Under the pieces are notes generated by a model that had not been told where the DNA came from, made no database searches, and worked only from the letters and a program-made list of their open reading frames with translations. A program made the translations under genes and the position numbers. Positions 62,205 through 64,000 of a stretch of DNA of 64,000 nucleotides are shown here, one piece after another (the stretch's first letter is position 1; each line of letters opens with the position of its first letter). The DNA is from Maribellus sediminis (GTDB lineage Bacteria > Bacteroidota > Bacteroidia > Bacteroidales > Prolixibacteraceae), in the NCBI RefSeq assembly GCF_011799805.1, contig NZ_WXUB01000003.1:372001-436000 (forward strand), given 5' to 3'.

Positions 62205-63545
62205 TTAAGCTTTATGTGCTGTGCCGGGAACAGGAACAGGAAATTCCATGTCAACCGGTCCCATTTCGTATTTATCCGGCCCCAGTCGTTCGGTCGAAGT
62301 CATCATTTCTTCCCAGGTCACTTTCTGCCCGGTATAGGCCGCAGTTCTTCCCATAATTGCAGTAAGTGTAGAAACCGCGGTCCGTTCTGCTTCAACTACC
62401 GGCTGATTTGTTCTGATCGATGTTACAAGGTGAATATGTTCCTGTACGTACGGAGAAACTTCCAGCGATCCGGTTGAACGTCCGTTCTCGTCTTTTGGAT
62501 AGTCGTAGGTCCATTTCACCGAACCATCGAAATTGTAAACGGTATTTTTACAGTTGGTGTACCCTTCGGTTCCCATTATCATTTCACCCATTTGGTTGGC
62601 ACAACCATCAATTTGCCGCGAGAAACTGTGTGACGAAACACCATTTCCGAAATCAAAATCGATGCTGAAAAAATCGTACTGATCTCCGGTCAGCCTGCGT
62701 GCACGGCCACCAAAACCAATTGCTTCCTCGGGGTGTTTCCCCATAAACCAGTTTACTATATCAATGTTGTGAACGTGCGTATCGAGAATGTGGTCGCCGC
62801 CCAACCAGCAGAAATTGTTCCAGTTGCGAAGCATGTATTCCATATCGCTCCAACCCTCTTCGCGGGTGCGGAACCACACATGCGACTGCATCCAGAATGC
62901 TTTGGCCGATTTTAGTTCGCCAATGGCACCGCCGGCTACCTGCTTGTAAGTTTCCAGATAATCAGCACGGTGACGACGCTGAGTTCCGGTAATAATCGTC
63001 AACCCCATATTTTCGGCCTTTTTTGAAGTGGCAATGATCCGTCGTGCTCCAACAGGATCAACACAGGCCGGCTTTTCCATAAAAACATGTTTCTTAGCCT
63101 GAACAGCAGCATCAAGGTGCTCAGGACGAAAATGTGGAGGCGTTGCCAGGATAACGATATCAACATCCATATCCAGCACTTTTTTATAAGCATCGAATCC
63201 CCAGAAACAATTCTTTTCGGGCACTTCAACGCGCTGTTTTAGCAGCTTATCGCGAGAGTCCCAAACTTTGTCTTCAAAAACATCGGCCAGTGCAACCAAA
63301 TGCAAATCGTGACCTGCTGCCAAAAAATTCAGCGCGGCACCCGTACCACGGTTACCACAACCGATCAGTCCGGCTTTTAATGCTTTTCCGTCAGGAGCTA
63401 TATCCAGCACCGGCGGAAAATCGTAATCAACTTCTTTCGTACTTTTCGAACAGGAGGAAAGTGCACTCACTCCAATAACACCGGCAGCTCCAAGCAAAGC
63501 CGATTTTTCGAGAAAATTCCTTCGTGATAGTTGATTCTTATCCAT
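62205..63545 (-). CDS. Gfo/Idh/MocA-family oxidoreductase, Tat-exported
   Basis: 446 residues beginning with a twin-arginine signal (SRRNFLEKSALLGAAGVIG) and, near residue 32, a possible lipobox (SALSSC), so export as a folded cofactor-bearing protein. The Rossmann domain shows LKAGLIGCGNRGTGAALNFL and VILATPPHFRPEHLDAA, followed by KHVFMEKPACVDPVGARR with the catalytic-type EKP, and the C-terminal domain has LGGDHILDTHVHNIDIVNWFMGKHPEEAIGFGGR. Related exported enzymes act on glycosides or sugar acids. It is eight bases upstream of GT2 and five after the SUMF1-like gene. Confidence 0.9.
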   Translation of the reverse strand: MDKNQLSRRNFLEKSALLGAAGVIGVSALSSCSKSTKEVDYDFPPVLDIAPDGKALKAGLIGCGNRGTGAALNFLAAGHDLHLVALADVFEDKVWDSRDKLLKQRVEVPEKNCFWGFDAYKKVLDMDVDIVILATPPHFRPEHLDAAVQAKKHVFMEKPACVDPVGARRIIATSKKAENMGLTIITGTQRRHRADYLETYKQVAGGAIGELKSAKAFWMQSHVWFRTREEGWSDMEYMLRNWNNFCWLGGDHILDTHVHNIDIVNWFMGKHPEEAIGFGGRARRLTGDQYDFFSIDFDFGNGVSSHSFSRQIDGCANQMGEMIMGTEGYTNCKNTVYNFDGSVKWTYDYPKDENGRSTGSLEVSPYVQEHIHLVTSIRTNQPVVEAERTAVSTLTAIMGRTAAYTGQKVTWEEMMTSTERLGPDKYEMGPVDMEFPVPVPGTAHKA

Positions 63546-63550
63546 TGTGC

Positions 63551-64000
63551 TTAATTTTTGTTTTCGTCTTTGTTAAAATCTTCGGGATGGTATTCACAAA
63601 CTACCCTGAATCCAACACTCTTAGTATCAGAATACCACCAGATACTCTTTGGAATTTGAGGATCGGTTACCAGCCAGTCAGTTGTTCGGGTAAAATCGCG
63701 CCGGGCTATCCTCAGGTCTTTGGGTGTATTTCTGAACGAACCTCCGCGGACTACGTGTTCCATCCCGCTGCGAGGTCCCCTGGGATTCAGGACGGTGCCT
63801 TTCGGATATTTCCCGTAAACCTGTGGATCGTAATAATCAGCACAGAATTCGGCCACGTTTCCCAACATATTTTTTAATCCAAACGGATTGGGCAGAACTG
63901 CATCGGGCTGCTGCGTTTTATCCGGGCTGTTCCCATTACTGATCACGTACTGATCAAAAACCTCGGTGTTGGTTCCAAAAATCTTTTTTATAAAGCCATC
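63551..64000 (-). CDS. SUMF1/FGE-sulfatase-domain protein, 5' part beyond the window
   Basis: Open from the right edge to a stop at 63551, about 149 residues visible, the C-terminal part of a SUMF1-type domain: NPFGLKNMLGNVAEFCADYYD, LNPRGPRSGMEHVVRGGSFRN, RIARRDFTRTTDW and SVGFRVVCE. True formylglycine-generating enzymes have two catalytic cysteines just after the RGGS block; here that stretch (RGGSFRNTPKDLRIARRD) has none. It is therefore probably a non-catalytic relative such as the GldK-like or sugar-binding SUMF1 proteins, and not the activator of the three sulfatases in this window. It is the first visible gene of the operon. Confidence 0.8.
   Translation of the reverse strand, partial: DGFIKKIFGTNTEVFDQYVISNGNSPDKTQQPDAVLPNPFGLKNMLGNVAEFCADYYDPQVYGKYPKGTVLNPRGPRSGMEHVVRGGSFRNTPKDLRIARRDFTRTTDWLVTDPQIPKSIWWYSDTKSVGFRVVCEYHPEDFNKDENKN

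Overview
The window reads as ordinary chromosome from a Bacteroidota bacterium, most likely an anaerobic or microaerophilic marine or sediment member of the Marinilabiliales/Prolixibacteraceae type. This placement is an inference. It rests on TAnnTTTG-type -7 promoter boxes with almost no Shine-Dalgarno sequences, the long IspG with an insertion domain, a GldA-type ABC protein, DUF2723 and DUF6427 membrane proteins, many PorT-like outer-membrane barrels, formylglycine-type sulfatases and an Hcp/HcpR-like nitrosative-stress locus. Genes are dense on both strands. I see no prophage, insertion sequence, CRISPR array or SusC/SusD pair.

Layout. 0-11 kb: a flavin reductase (cut by the left edge), ispG, gldA, a LytS/LytTR two-component pair, a lipoprotein, metK behind a probable SAM-II riboswitch and REP-like hairpins, a two-domain universal stress protein, the initiator tRNA-Met and a GDCCVxC mini-protein. 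11-24 kb: an accessory envelope region with six small beta-barrels, a BNR-repeat 'glycosyl hydrolase', a TolB/TPR regulator divergent from a 77-aa protein plus arylsulfatase, a degraded phosphatase remnant and a Bax-like glucosaminidase lipoprotein. 24-35 kb: tandem lipoproteins, efp, then a mostly minus-strand housekeeping set (DUF3108, tsaB, NodU-like carbamoyltransferase, DUF6427, purD, DUF2723, pgeF). 35-42 kb: a Crp/Fnr regulator divergent from a ferredoxin-hcp operon, with its likely operator between them; a BlaI/M56 pair in which the peptidase carries two POTRA-like domains; and fbaA. 42-55 kb: DUF1801, an MltF-like transglycosylase, a GH2-sulfatase-sulfatase operon, a 1290-residue multi-membrane Cache protein of unknown function, a Tat-exported TIM-barrel protein and a small exporter. 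55-64 kb: kbl, a four-helix-bundle gene flanked by inverted repeats, gltX, and a minus-strand operon of SUMF1-like protein, Gfo/Idh oxidoreductase, GT2, GT39-TPR and a small membrane protein.

How the parts work together. Three sulfatases (all with Cys in the CxPxR site), the GH2 enzyme, the oxidoreductase and the sugar isomerase-like protein point to scavenging of sulfated glycans, although the usual importer is not here. Hcp with its partner ferredoxin and regulator handles NO or hydroxylamine stress. The BlaI/M56-POTRA pair, the LytS/LytTR pair, the TolB/TPR regulator and the large Cache protein are four separate envelope- or environment-sensing devices. The M56-POTRA fusion, the large Cache/ATPase-like protein and the metK leader are the items most worth following up.
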